From Malachius bipustulatus (Eukaryota; Arthropoda; Insecta; Coleoptera; Melyridae), in contig OU342633.1 of NCBI GenBank assembly GCA_910589415.1, positions 36,214,210 to 36,278,209 on the forward strand: a stretch of 64,000 bases of DNA. Reading direction: 5' to 3'. Made by a program: the position numbers and the translations under genes. The notes below the pieces were generated by a model. The model was given only the letters and a program-made list of their open reading frames with translations. It was not told the DNA's origin and ran no database searches. The first letter of the stretch is position 1. The number at the start of each line of letters is the position of its first letter. Below are positions 24,501-36,500 of this stretch, in pieces.

Positions 24501-27500
24501 ACAAACTTAAATTTTATTTTTAAACATAATAATTCAAACTAGATTCAAAATACATTTAAATTGAGATTTAACCTAATATTACTTGTCTGACGCTTCAAAA
24601 ATGCAAATAAAACTTTTGTGTAGGTAGTGAATTATTTGCATAATTGTGTTTAATTGAATCTGCTTAATTGAATCTACAAAATTGAGAATTTCATTCAAAA
24701 TCATAAGATCTCAGAATTTTCGTTAGATCTGGCATCAGCTATACTATTATCACATTATGTAAATAATATTCGCACATGCGCAGTTCATATCTAGCATCTC
24801 TGTCTCTCGGCACACTTTCCACTTACAGGCTAGGATAGGAGGCTGGCGATATAGGAGTAATACATATATGTGCTTTTCATGATTTTACATTTTGTTTTGT
24901 GCTAAATTAATTTCAATTGTGACTCGTTGATCCTTTATCATTATTTATATTTCAATTTCATTGTTTTACAATGCGAATGACACACACACTGATATTTATT
25001 TCGAATGCTTCATTTATTTCGAATGTTTCGTCGAACTGCATGTGCTTTATTTGATTTCATTCACGAACAAGTCCAGGAGAGTAACCTGCGATGAACGAAT
25101 TATAACGTTGAGTTAACGATATGTGGTATTTTGGTTTTAAACTGTAACAAAGGAACTTTAATTCAAGTTCACCTATCGGTGACAGTTCAATTGATTTCAT
25201 TAATAGTGCCTGTAGCCCATTTTACCCTTCCCACTTAAGGTCTGTCGGTGTGCTAGCAAGAACTAGACATTCGATTACATATATTATTTTCCCCACTGTT
25301 TATTTATATGTGTTTGGGATACGGAGACTAATGATAAATTTATCTGAGCTGTAGACGATATTTTGTTTTCATGTCATGTCATAATTTTGATCGATGCATT
25401 ACCCTAACGTTATTTCAAACTTTATTGCGTTTGCTACGAACGAACCAAAATAAGCTTACTACACACAACAACGTAAGGTCCAAACAAGGTGAAAAGCTAG
25501 ACGAACACGAGCCCAGGTAAATCATGAGCCAAGGTAAACAACGATCACAAACGGTAAGTAGTGTTGGCTATTTTATTTGAAATCAGGGAGGGAGAACTTT
25601 AAATTCAAATCAAACATTCAGGGCGGGAATCCAAACAGTCATTCATGACAGACAAGTTCACATTTCAAACGTCAAAGGGGTTCTTCTTTTTAAAACCATT
25701 CAGTCTGGGAGCCACATTACTGAGTTTACTGCACATGACGCAGAACCTCCATTTTGAGAGGTTAGGTAGGTTACACTACAGATTCTTTACCGTCAACCAA
25801 GATTCAGGTTTTTAGTTAGGTTGCACTACAGATTGTTTCAGTTTTTAACTTCAGGGGTTGAAGACATGCATCCAAATTTAATTTTCAGTTCATCGTTTGA
25901 AGTTCTAATCACCTAAACTCGCATGAAATATGGAGTCGTGTTCTTTGTTAAATATCTACGGTTCAAGGAATTAGTACCTTCGATGCCCTGTAGTCTTAAA
26001 ATTTCAACTTTCTGTCTATCCTCTATCCTCTGGTCTCTCAGAGAAAAGTACTTTGTCGTCTGAAGTTCACTCTTATACGTCTTATGCGCTCTTTTTGACG
26101 GAGTAGTTTGAGCTTGGAGTTTATAGTTTTAAAGAATATTAGTTTATCGTCCAGATTTAACAATAGGTCGTCTAGAGTTTACCCACGTTTAGATTTTGTT
26201 AGATCAATGAAATTAGGGCTATCCATTGTTTAAATGCTGTCAGGGATTGAACATTTTTGAAAATTATTTTATTATGTATTTATTGTAGAAGTAAAGTGAT
26301 ATCAAATACGTTACAACGTTTATCCTTAAGCTAGTAGTTGCAGCTTAGGTTTGTTAGCTTGTCAGAAAGTTACAGTTTGTCGCTCAGAGTTTCCGATGAG
26401 TTTGAGAGACAAAATTCGTCTAGAGTTTTCGAATCCATCTGTAGACTATCAGTAATAGTTTGTCGCCGGAGTTAAAGTTGTTTTTTTCTTTTCTGTTGTA
26501 ATAATTGTAGTCGCTTATCGTCGAGACTTTGATTGTTGTTCAGAATATTTGGCCATTACTTCTTGTCAAATTGTCTGAAGTTATAATTAATCTGTCTGGG
26601 TTCAATTCTCTTATAACTTTGTAGAAGTAAAGTGATATCAAATACGTCACGAAGTTTTTAAGCTAATAGTTTCAGTTTAGATTTTGTAGCTTGGCGGAAA
26701 GTTGAAGTTTGTAGTCCAGAGTTTCCGATGAGTAAGAGAGGCAAGTCGTTTAGAGTTTTCGAATCCATCTGTAGACTGTCAGCAATAGCTTGTCGCCTGA
26801 AGTTGTAGTTGGAGTTGAAAGTGTTTTTTTCTGTTGGAATTTTAGTCGCTTATCGTCAAGAGTTTGATTTCTGTTCAAAATTTTGACTCATTTTTTGTCG
26901 TCTGAAGTTATAATTAATCTGTTTGTGTTCGATTCTCTTATAACTGTAAGACGTTAAAGTGTTATAAAATACGTCATAAAGTTTATTCTTAAGCTAGTTA
27001 GTAGTTTCAGCTTAGATTTTGTATCTTGTCAGAAAGTTAAAGTTTGTCGTCCAGAGTTTCCGATGAGTTTGAGAGGCAAGTCGTCTAGAGTTCTCAAATC
27101 CATCTGTAGGTTCTCGGCAATATTTTGTCGTCTGAAGTTGTAGTAAAAGAGATAATTATATCGTTTAGAGTTTTCTTAAGTCTTTCAGTCCTGCAAGATG
27201 TGCGTTTTTAGTCTGTTATCTGAAAGTTTGTAAACGCTGAGAAACTTATATTCTCGGTCTGAAGTTTGTTTTTTCTATTGGAATGTAGCCGAGCTTATCG
27301 TTAAATGTTTGATTGAGTGCTTTTCAGAATTTTTGCTCATTTTTGTCATTTGAAGTCGGTTCCTAATCGTTACGAGATAGCAAATAATCGCATAAAATAA
27401 GAATAACTCCAAAAATAAGATTAAATTTTATACGTTCAGGAAAGAAGAAATATTTAAAGACTAGAAAATTGGCTCCAGGGCCCCTACACAACGGGAAAGA

Positions 27501-30500
27501 TTTAGTATGAGTTATGCCGGGACATTTCATTTTAGTTTAAGCTAGCGAAGATAATTTCTCCTGAATAAATCAAAAGGCGGTCTTAATAAATCACGGAGTG
27601 ATGGTTTTACTCGAATTTGATTTCCTAAATTTAGCTTCCAGGGAATTCTCCCTTGAAAAATACCTTCCCTTCTGCTCTAATATCGAAGGACTGTTATTTA
27701 GGGCGGTGTCTGACGACGAGAGCATTACTCACGTGATTGCTTCAAGTCACACCTTTCGGTTCGATAATAAATTCATATTTCAACTGTCCCCGAACATCGC
27801 TTTTGCATGCACGATATGAGATTTTTATTTTGCACTTCGAAGAATTCTCCCGACAAGCGGATACGCCGGCAAACGCGCCCTATTTCGCGACCCGTTCATG
27901 TCCGATGATGGACGTAAATAAATCCGACTCACCTTGTTGTCGGCCATGTGCTCCGCGTGCAGATCCTTGATGAGCATTTCCAACGTGCGCTGCCGTTTCC
28001 TCGCGAATGTGGGAGTCTCGAAAGTCGCCTTCTCTCCGTTGATTAGTTTCACCAGCAGGAACTCCCTGAATAAATGGGGATCGGGAAACACGGGAGGACA
28101 AGGCAGAGAGGGCCCGAAAAGAGGGACAGCTTCGTCGCTGAACACGGAAAGACGATACTCGTCGGCTGAATGTTGACTTACCACAGCGAAAATGTCTGTT
28201 GACGTGTTAAGGAGTTTATTCCAGAAGATTTGACAAGAGACAGTTTATGTTTTATGGAATATTAATATGGGCTTTGATGAAATCGATTTACCTTAAAAAA
28301 ATTTACAAAGACATTTAAATAATTAAATTAAAACATGAAATAAATTGTCATTCATCAATTTTCAGTACCTTCTCTTAATTAAAAACGGTTCATGGAACTT
28401 CAATACATTTTTAAATTCAAAAAAGTTTACAGCACCTTTTTGAGCTTTATAATTTATAGGCCTATTAGGGCTTTAAATTCTTTCCTGTTAAGCTCCAATA
28501 GTTCTTTGGTCCTTTTCTTCGAAGTACCCTTTATAAAGGCCTGTCCAATCTTGGCAAGTTTTGCTAGTGCTGGAGGACTTCTCTATAATCCCAGTTTCGT
28601 ATTGTTGTTTTGGCAATATCTAGTGATGCCAAATGCTGGTTCTGGTCCAATGAATTCGGATTCGGCACCTTTCCTGGCTAGAGAATCGGCAAGTTCGTTC
28701 TCTCCATATCCAGCATGACCCGGAACCCAGACCAGAGCTACTTCGTTGCTCATTGCTAGAGCATTGAAGGTTAGATGACAGTTCCAGACCAACTTGGACT
28801 TACAGTGGAGATAAGGGCTTTTAGAGCCGTCTGGCTGTCTGCAAATATCTTTATTGATCTTCGTTGACAGTGCATCTTTTCCTACAACTGCGCAAAGAGC
28901 TCTATGACATAGATTTCGGCCTGAAAAGTGGTTGCGTGAAGGCTCAGGCTCGAGAAGGATGTATTCTTCAATTTCTGCTACACACTACAGCTACATATAG
29001 CGCTACCCACCCCAGATCCAGCTGATATGGATGTCTTGGATCCATCGGTGAACCAACTGAAATCTGCTTTCAGGAGTTCATTTCTGTCGTCCTCTCACAC
29101 GTCTCTTCTCGGAAGGAGGACTTCGTAAGCAGAGCGGTTCATGATTGTCTTTATGATTTATGGCATAATGTCCGAGGGCATATCCATTAGACCGTGACTT
29201 TCTATGTCATCAAGTAACCTAGGTTCGCTCCAAGTTATAAGCCTTTGGCAAGCTTCTTATTGGCATCTGTAGCATTCCATATGTGGTCCATCAGGCCTCT
29301 CTCTGCAAATAAATATGGAGATGAGATAAGTCCAGTAGGATCTCTATAGCCGCCGGCGTTTTGGTGTTAACGACACCACAGATCGCCAGACAAGCTTGTT
29401 TCTGTAGGCTAGAGAGCTTTAATTTGGCCATGGACTGCTGGCCTTTTGACCACCAGGAGGTACTACCATACGCAATTATAGGTCTGACTACGTCCCTAAG
29501 GAGAGTTTGGCTCTGTGTATAACTTTTTCCAGATGGGAGTTCCAAGTAAGCTTTCTATCCAGGATGACTCCTAGCTTCTTCTGCAAATGGAATGGTTTCT
29601 CCCAGAAGAGTTGGGGACGTTAAACCGTCCAACCTTCTCTTTCTAGAAAATGGTACTATGACAGTTTAGAGAGGATTGACCGACATGTGTTCCCTCTCGC
29701 ACCACTACTTTTTGAAGGACGCTAGAAATGGTCGCTACAGATCTTCTTTTAATCAGAATGACCAAGTCATCAGTATAATATGCTTGAACGTCGACACTTG
29801 ATAGCGAGGGAACGGCTAGAAGATCATCTACGAGGAGGGATCAGAGCAAAGGGGAGAGGACTCCTCCAGGTGTAAGTGAGCCTGATCTTCTTTCAAATTT
29901 TTTTTTGACGTCATTGACCAAAAACCAATGACGTCATTGGTTTCACGTCAGAATTAATTTTCTTCCAAATTTTATTAACACACTGTACATATGAAAGGGG
30001 CCGGGTAGTCAGTTGTCTCGTGACGACGGTCAATATGATGGAATAAGGACAGGCGGCTTTAGAAATGAAAACGGAACGAAGGGTGTAATCGGACATTTTG
30101 ACAAAAAATCAAAGCTGCATTAAATTTTACACTCTGCTTATGACATGAAAACGAAACACTTTCACCCGTACATTTTCATTTCACTCCAATTTCTCATATA
30201 AAAGACCGCTCTCTATTGACAATTTCGATTCAACTTCCCTGACATGAACATGAACATCATCACTTGTTCCGTTCTTTTGCCCATTCAAACCTTCAGAGAG
30301 CATTCAAAAGGTTATCGTTCGTAAAAGGCGAGGGCTGACGCTCAGTAAGAGATGTGTGTGTTTGGGGTCGTTTTGAAGGGGCCGACACGTAATTATAGAT
30401 TCAGGTGGTGGAAGACGATGGAACGTAATGCTAACGAGAATCTCGGCCCGTTCATGCTGAAGAGTTTAATGATGACAGCGATGCCTAACATCACATTATA

Positions 30501-33500
30501 ATATATCGACGCATTTCCAAATATTGTTAGTTAAGCCTGGATCAGTCCCAATCAGATTATTTGAGCTGTGATGATACTCATTACATCACTGGTAGGTAGT
30601 GGATAATATTTGGTTTTATTAGCGATATTCATTGGAGGATAAAGGGTAGGAGAAGGTGAATGCTTCCCAGGTTGCCGCGTGAAAGATAAGGTCGAAGGGA
30701 AATCGTCGAGACACAGAGTAGAGTAGAACAGTGAAAGGTGAACAGTTCTCGCCCCATTTTTCTCCATTTTTCAATTTCTCTCGCTTTCGCGCCCTTTGAA
30801 ATATAATTTACTTTACCAGAGAGGCCTGAGCTAACACGTATAAAAACTCTGCGGGCATTCTGATCGCAAGAACGTGAAAGAATTTCGTTAAATCGAAGCG
30901 GAGAATTTCGGTCTGGGGGTTTTATTAAATAAAACAACTCTGCTGCTGCTGCTGCTGCTGTTGGATTATAAAAGGTTCTTAATAACTCATTTCTTATAAT
31001 TAACGCCGGGGAGATATGAAAAGGGGCGGAGGAATAATTAAAATGAATTTTGTCACACTGCGACGAGGGAGGAAAAAAGTTTTCGTGAAAAGGCCGCGGT
31101 GATTAAGATGCGTAAACAAAAATTAGAGAAGTCTGCGCTCTTGGAACGGACGATGTAAGGACTTGTCGGGGCTTCCAGTCAGAAAAAACCCAGTTATGAA
31201 AATTCATTATTTTTAATCATCACCGAGGCTCGCGTTCACACTTCTTATAATTACCAACGAATTGGATATATCAACGCAAAAGACCCTACAAAAAAATTAT
31301 TGTTTATTTCTTGTCACGATTATTTTTTCTGTAGCGCCATTAAGTAAAATTTAAAAATTAAAGTCTGCAGTTTTTCTTTAAATCTATTTTTAACTTCTTT
31401 GTTTTTTCAGCTCTGATGATGGTTCATCTAGGTTCTAGGAGTTCAAACATGCTTAGACACTTTAACAATTTGTTCTCGAGGTAAGAAAGACCACGAAAAT
31501 TTGAAAAACGAACTTCTTCCTTGTCACATTTATACCAGATTTACATCCAGAGCAGTTGGGCACCATGGGGAGTCTCAAGGCTTGATATGTCTAGAGCTTA
31601 CGACCGTATCTGGCGTGATGGATTGTTGGAAAAATTCCAGACCTATGGCATATCTGAGAAGTTCTGCTTCTGACTTGCGAGCTATCTCGGAGATCTCTCC
31701 TTGCGGGTGGCCGTCGATGTAGTTCTTTCTGAGACCTTTACTACTATCAGTGCCGCCATGCCTCAGGAATCCATTATATCTCTGACTCTTTTGACAGTAC
31801 AGTTATATCTTCGTATACCCTAGACGCGCGAACATCTCTGCCATCGACGCACATTCTCGCAGAGGGCAAGAAGTCTCAATACTTAATAAAGATCTACAAG
31901 AGATTCTAGCTTGGGGCGACAGAAATAAAGTTCAATTTATTGCTGAGAAAGCCCAGGCAGTCATCTTCTCCAAAAAGGTCAACATTTTGGAGCCAGATGT
32001 GGTGATGGCACACCCTTCCTCCATCGTCATCTCTTCGTTTCTTTGGCGTGTACTTTGAGACAAACATGTCTTGGCATGATAGTCTTGAACACCGAATAAA
32101 GGTAGCGGATCTGAGCTATTTTTACAGATCTTAATATGAGAAGTCATCAAAAGAAGAAATAAATAAAAGAGCGTGGCAATAAACATCAAGCTGTTAAGGT
32201 CTACTTTTCCTGCAAGATAGATAATTCTGGATGAGTAAACTTTGACTCAGAAAATGACTTTTCGTCTGCTTATTGAACCCGACTTCACTTTTTTAATAAA
32301 AGCAATTCAAAAATATCCTGAAAGCGTAATTAGGTATTAGATTAAAACTTGCGGTGGATTTTACAGGACCAATTGATCCTGTAACCCACTTGGACTTTCC
32401 AGTTTTCCTGGAAATCGGCCGAATTCCAATATTCCCAACATGAAACTCATAAAAAAGGATACGTGTGAACTGGGATTTGATGCAAGTCGGATTGAAAGTG
32501 GCGTGGGCGGCTTCCGATTGAACCGGATCGTCCGTGTCTATGAAGACGATGTTGACGATGTCGTTGCCGATGTGCCGCTTCCTCTCGACCTGTTGCCGAT
32601 TATCCCGGGAATACGGCAACAAAGTCGACACGTGGAACATTATCTCGTGCCCTTCGTAGATCGTATACACCGAGTACTTCCCCGTCATATCTCCTGAGGA
32701 AAAAAGAAAAACGTCACCTTTATTGCCATCAGCATAACCATGGCGACTCTCACCTTTTATGTCCAGTCCTCCTCTGTACTTATCCCAACCTTTTAACCTA
32801 ATTTTATCACCTAAGAACGCTAAGAATTGGTCAAATTTTGGACTTCCAATTTCTGAAACAAATAAGAGGGTTGAATTAACGACGTGATTGGCTGCTATGG
32901 GGAAGACTTACCATTGCTAAGTATTTCGTCGTCAGTGTTTTGACCGTGTTTCATGTATATCACGCCGAACTTAAAATTTACTGAGCCTTCCTGTTCCTCT
33001 AAGAGGAGTAAGTCTTTTTGGATGTCGGGGGTGAATATTTCCTTGGGGCCTTTTTCTACTTTATCAGTGCTGGGGAAATTTGATAGTATTTGTTTCACTG
33101 TCAGAACTTTATTCGTAGTCATCGGTAATGAGATTTTTTGTGCTCCCTGGTAAACAAAAAGAAAATGTTGAAATAGTTGGAGTATTAATGGTGTAAGAAA
33201 AACAGCAGAATTCGGTTATAATGAAACGATCGATTCATTACCTCGTTATAAGCGAATTAATTTTTATTAATTTTACGTAAAATTAATAGCAAAATGAATT
33301 TTTTTGAAAAAGTCCCATATAATGCGTACTTTAGTTATATGTGAGACTGTTTACAGGGGTCAAATTTTTTTTTATCAAGAGATCGCGTTGAGAAACTTCA
33401 AATGTACTTCTAAGGTTTTACGGCTGCATTCTCTGGAAAAAATGTTTTTTTTCAAATTACACCCCCACTTTTGAGTTTTTCTTGCTCAGCAGGATTACTG

Positions 33501-36500
33501 GAAATCTAAGCATTCTAAGCAGTAAGTTGGATTAGTTTTGGCAAACTCATCTAGAAATGAACAACAGAACTGGAAAACTCATGCACGCTTTGTTGGGAAG
33601 GTGAGCTTAGATCGGTTGTCAGAAAGTGGCATTCCGTTTCAGTCTAACGCATGTTGTTTTATGCCGGATCAGAGTAAACACATAAAAAAAACACCAATTA
33701 TATCGGTTTATTGCTTATATGCGTTAGACAAACACAGACTGCCCCGACCTGAGTATCGTGCTCTTTCTAACGAGACGGATGACTTTTACAGCTGCCAGCG
33801 TAGGAGAGAGCGCATTCCAGTTCTTCTGTTCATTTCAATGGGCAAACTACTGTCAAATTACCGCGAATAGTTTTTTCAACCCGAAACGTGGCATTTCGAC
33901 TTGGGTATTGTTATTATTCGTTACCATGGTTACGCTTTCTTGTCGTCAAGTGTAACCATGGAAATAAAACTTTCGCAAGAGCATAATTTCATTTTGAAAC
34001 GACCTCAAGGTATGTTCCTTTTTACTCCTTTGAAAAGCTGGTTTTTGGCAAACTTCATCAATTGTGTAAATTTTCAAAAATCGTATGTCATTGTATTCAG
34101 AACGAAATGCTCCGAGCAAAAAATTAGAGGTGCATGTAGTTTGAAAGGCGTAAAGTTGTATTGAGGGTGCAGCACTAGAGCCCTAAGAGAACATTTGAAG
34201 TTTCTCAAATTTCATTTGTTTCTGTTTTGAAATAACGCGGATATCCCTTGATTGATCTTGGCGACGGTTTGGCGCCAGTATTATTGTGACGCCGACAAGG
34301 TGGCTTTAATTCCTGGATCCCGATTTTTCGAGAATCAGAGACTGGATCTTTCGTTTGATTGATTTTAGACTCACTAACTGCTCCTGATTCCGAAAGAGAA
34401 TAACAAAGACGAACATTTGAGCAGCGAAATGAGTCGAAAGCCCGCGATATTGAAACTAGAGAAGGATTGATCGATTCGCGAAGGTATAGAAATCCTCGCG
34501 ACGGCTTTGAAGAACTTTAAAAAAAAATTGCAATAAACTCAAGGCGACTATAGCTCGTGAACCTAAATAATAATTATAGTAAAATTTAAGTTTGTGGATT
34601 TTAATAAATAATTAAATTAGTGGTGTTTGTTATTCTTCCAATTATTTATCGAATTTAAAATAAAGAAAATCGTAACAATATTTAAAACCCTTAAAAGACA
34701 TCTTCTCTATAACCGATATTTACTTATAACCGGTGCTTTAAAATAAATTATTCGTTATAACAGGATTCCTTTGTTTATATACAGCCTGATAAGGGAAGTT
34801 CACGAAACTATAGGTAGCTCATTCTGTTAAATTAATGGAAGTAAAGAGGGAAAAATTATAGGGGTGTGTACAGAAAACTTACCGTTTTTCTAAATAAGAT
34901 TGCTCTATATAAAGGTACACACGTGCTATTATCTTCATTCATTACTATGCTAAGAAAAAATGGAGATTTGTCGTTGTCTAATCCAACGTAGTTTTGATGT
35001 ACTGAAACAAACAGAAAACGAAGTTTCCATTATTATAGCCCAGTCACTGACGAAAAGAAACTGGGTTTTCGCTACAAAGAGTTCTATTTGGTAGAGTTTT
35101 TCGAGCTTCAGTGAACGCTGCTCGTGTTGCCATATTGGAAAAATGGTACCGAAAACCATAAAACGATAGTTTTTTGAGAATATCTTGTCTCCAGCGCCAA
35201 CTAGGGTAAAAAAGCTATTACAAAAATTATAAAGTATAAAATTTCCTGCAACTTTTGTGGGAAATAGTTTTTAATCAGATTCACGAGTTACAGCGCCTTC
35301 GAGAGTAAAGACCCGAATCATTACGAACATCTGTCGGTCTTCCATGCTCGGGGAAAATATGTTAGTATCAGCAAATAAGCTCAACTAACAACACAAGACA
35401 GTCTCCCTTAAATCAAACTACTCGTTTTACAGCGCCCTCACTGTTTTTAGTGTTGATATTTAAAACTCCCGCCACGTTTCTCACCATCAAATATACCTTT
35501 TAGTGTCACCCACATACGCTTGGCGGCGCTGCTGCAGTTGTCATAGATTAACACAATGCTTTAGGTATAGAAGGGTCCGGTATTGTTAGTTGAGCGTATT
35601 TGTTGACAGTAACGTATTCTCCCGAGCATGATCGACCGGCAGATGTTCGTAAAAAAAGATTCGAGTGTTTACCCTTGAAAAACCCTCGAAGGCGCTGTAA
35701 CTCGTAAACTATTCATCCGATTAAAAAATGTTTCCTTCAAAAGTTGCAGAGAATTTTATGCACTGCAGTTTTTATAATATCCTTTTTTAATTTAGGTAGC
35801 GCTGGAGAGAAAATATTCTGGAAAAACTGGTTCTCGGTACCATTTTTCCAATATGGTGGCGCGAGCGGTGGTCGTCGAAGGTCGCAGACTCGGAAAATTA
35901 ATAAACTGTTAAGTAATATTTGAAGATCATTAAGTATGACGCCATAATTTTGAATGATTTTTTTCTTCAATAAAGGGCATGTAAAATAAATCGAAAAATG
36001 CTCTAAGTTTCAAAAGAGCGGCCTATAAAAATGATTAAAAAAAAACAAAATAAACAATTCAAAAAATTATTGTAAAGTAGAAAAAGCACTGTTTCGTCCT
36101 TATTAGGACTCGTCAGTCATTATTTTTTCCGTTAGACAGTTACCCTCAACATATTATTTCAAATATAGACTATTTCTGCTACCCCCCCCCCCCTTAGAGT
36201 TGAAACCATGAAACTGCAATCAATAAAAAAAATAAATGTCACCCCGTTACTCTGAGCAAAAAATAGACATGATACAGATCCCAAGTGACATCAAATATTG
36301 ACATTTATTATCAAGCCATATACATATCACTGCTGGTTCTTTATTATGTTCCGACAATCCGAAAGTGAGCTTCATCCCTAAAGAAGCTAACAATATATAT
36401 GTATATTGAGAGAGAAAACAAATTTCCATATAAAGTAGGTTACTTACGTTTGCCGAGGAAATATTTGAAGTACCATCTCGTCTGGTATTCGGGATTCTCC

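Larger units (their letters stand above)
21004..24878 (+). mobile_element. P-element-like DNA transposon, 3' coding half lost
   Basis: The left end (about 21018-21043) and right end (about 24842-24867) are inverted copies sharing TATTACTCCTATAT and GCCAGC. Immediately outside them the 11-bp direct repeat ATGTGCTTTTC occurs at 21004-21014 and 24868-24878, apparently including the target duplication (P elements make 8 bp). Between them lie five exons of a THAP-domain transposase. From 23939 to the right end there is no coding similarity, so the catalytic C-terminal half is missing or has decayed. Element length is about 3.85 kb. Confidence 0.88.
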
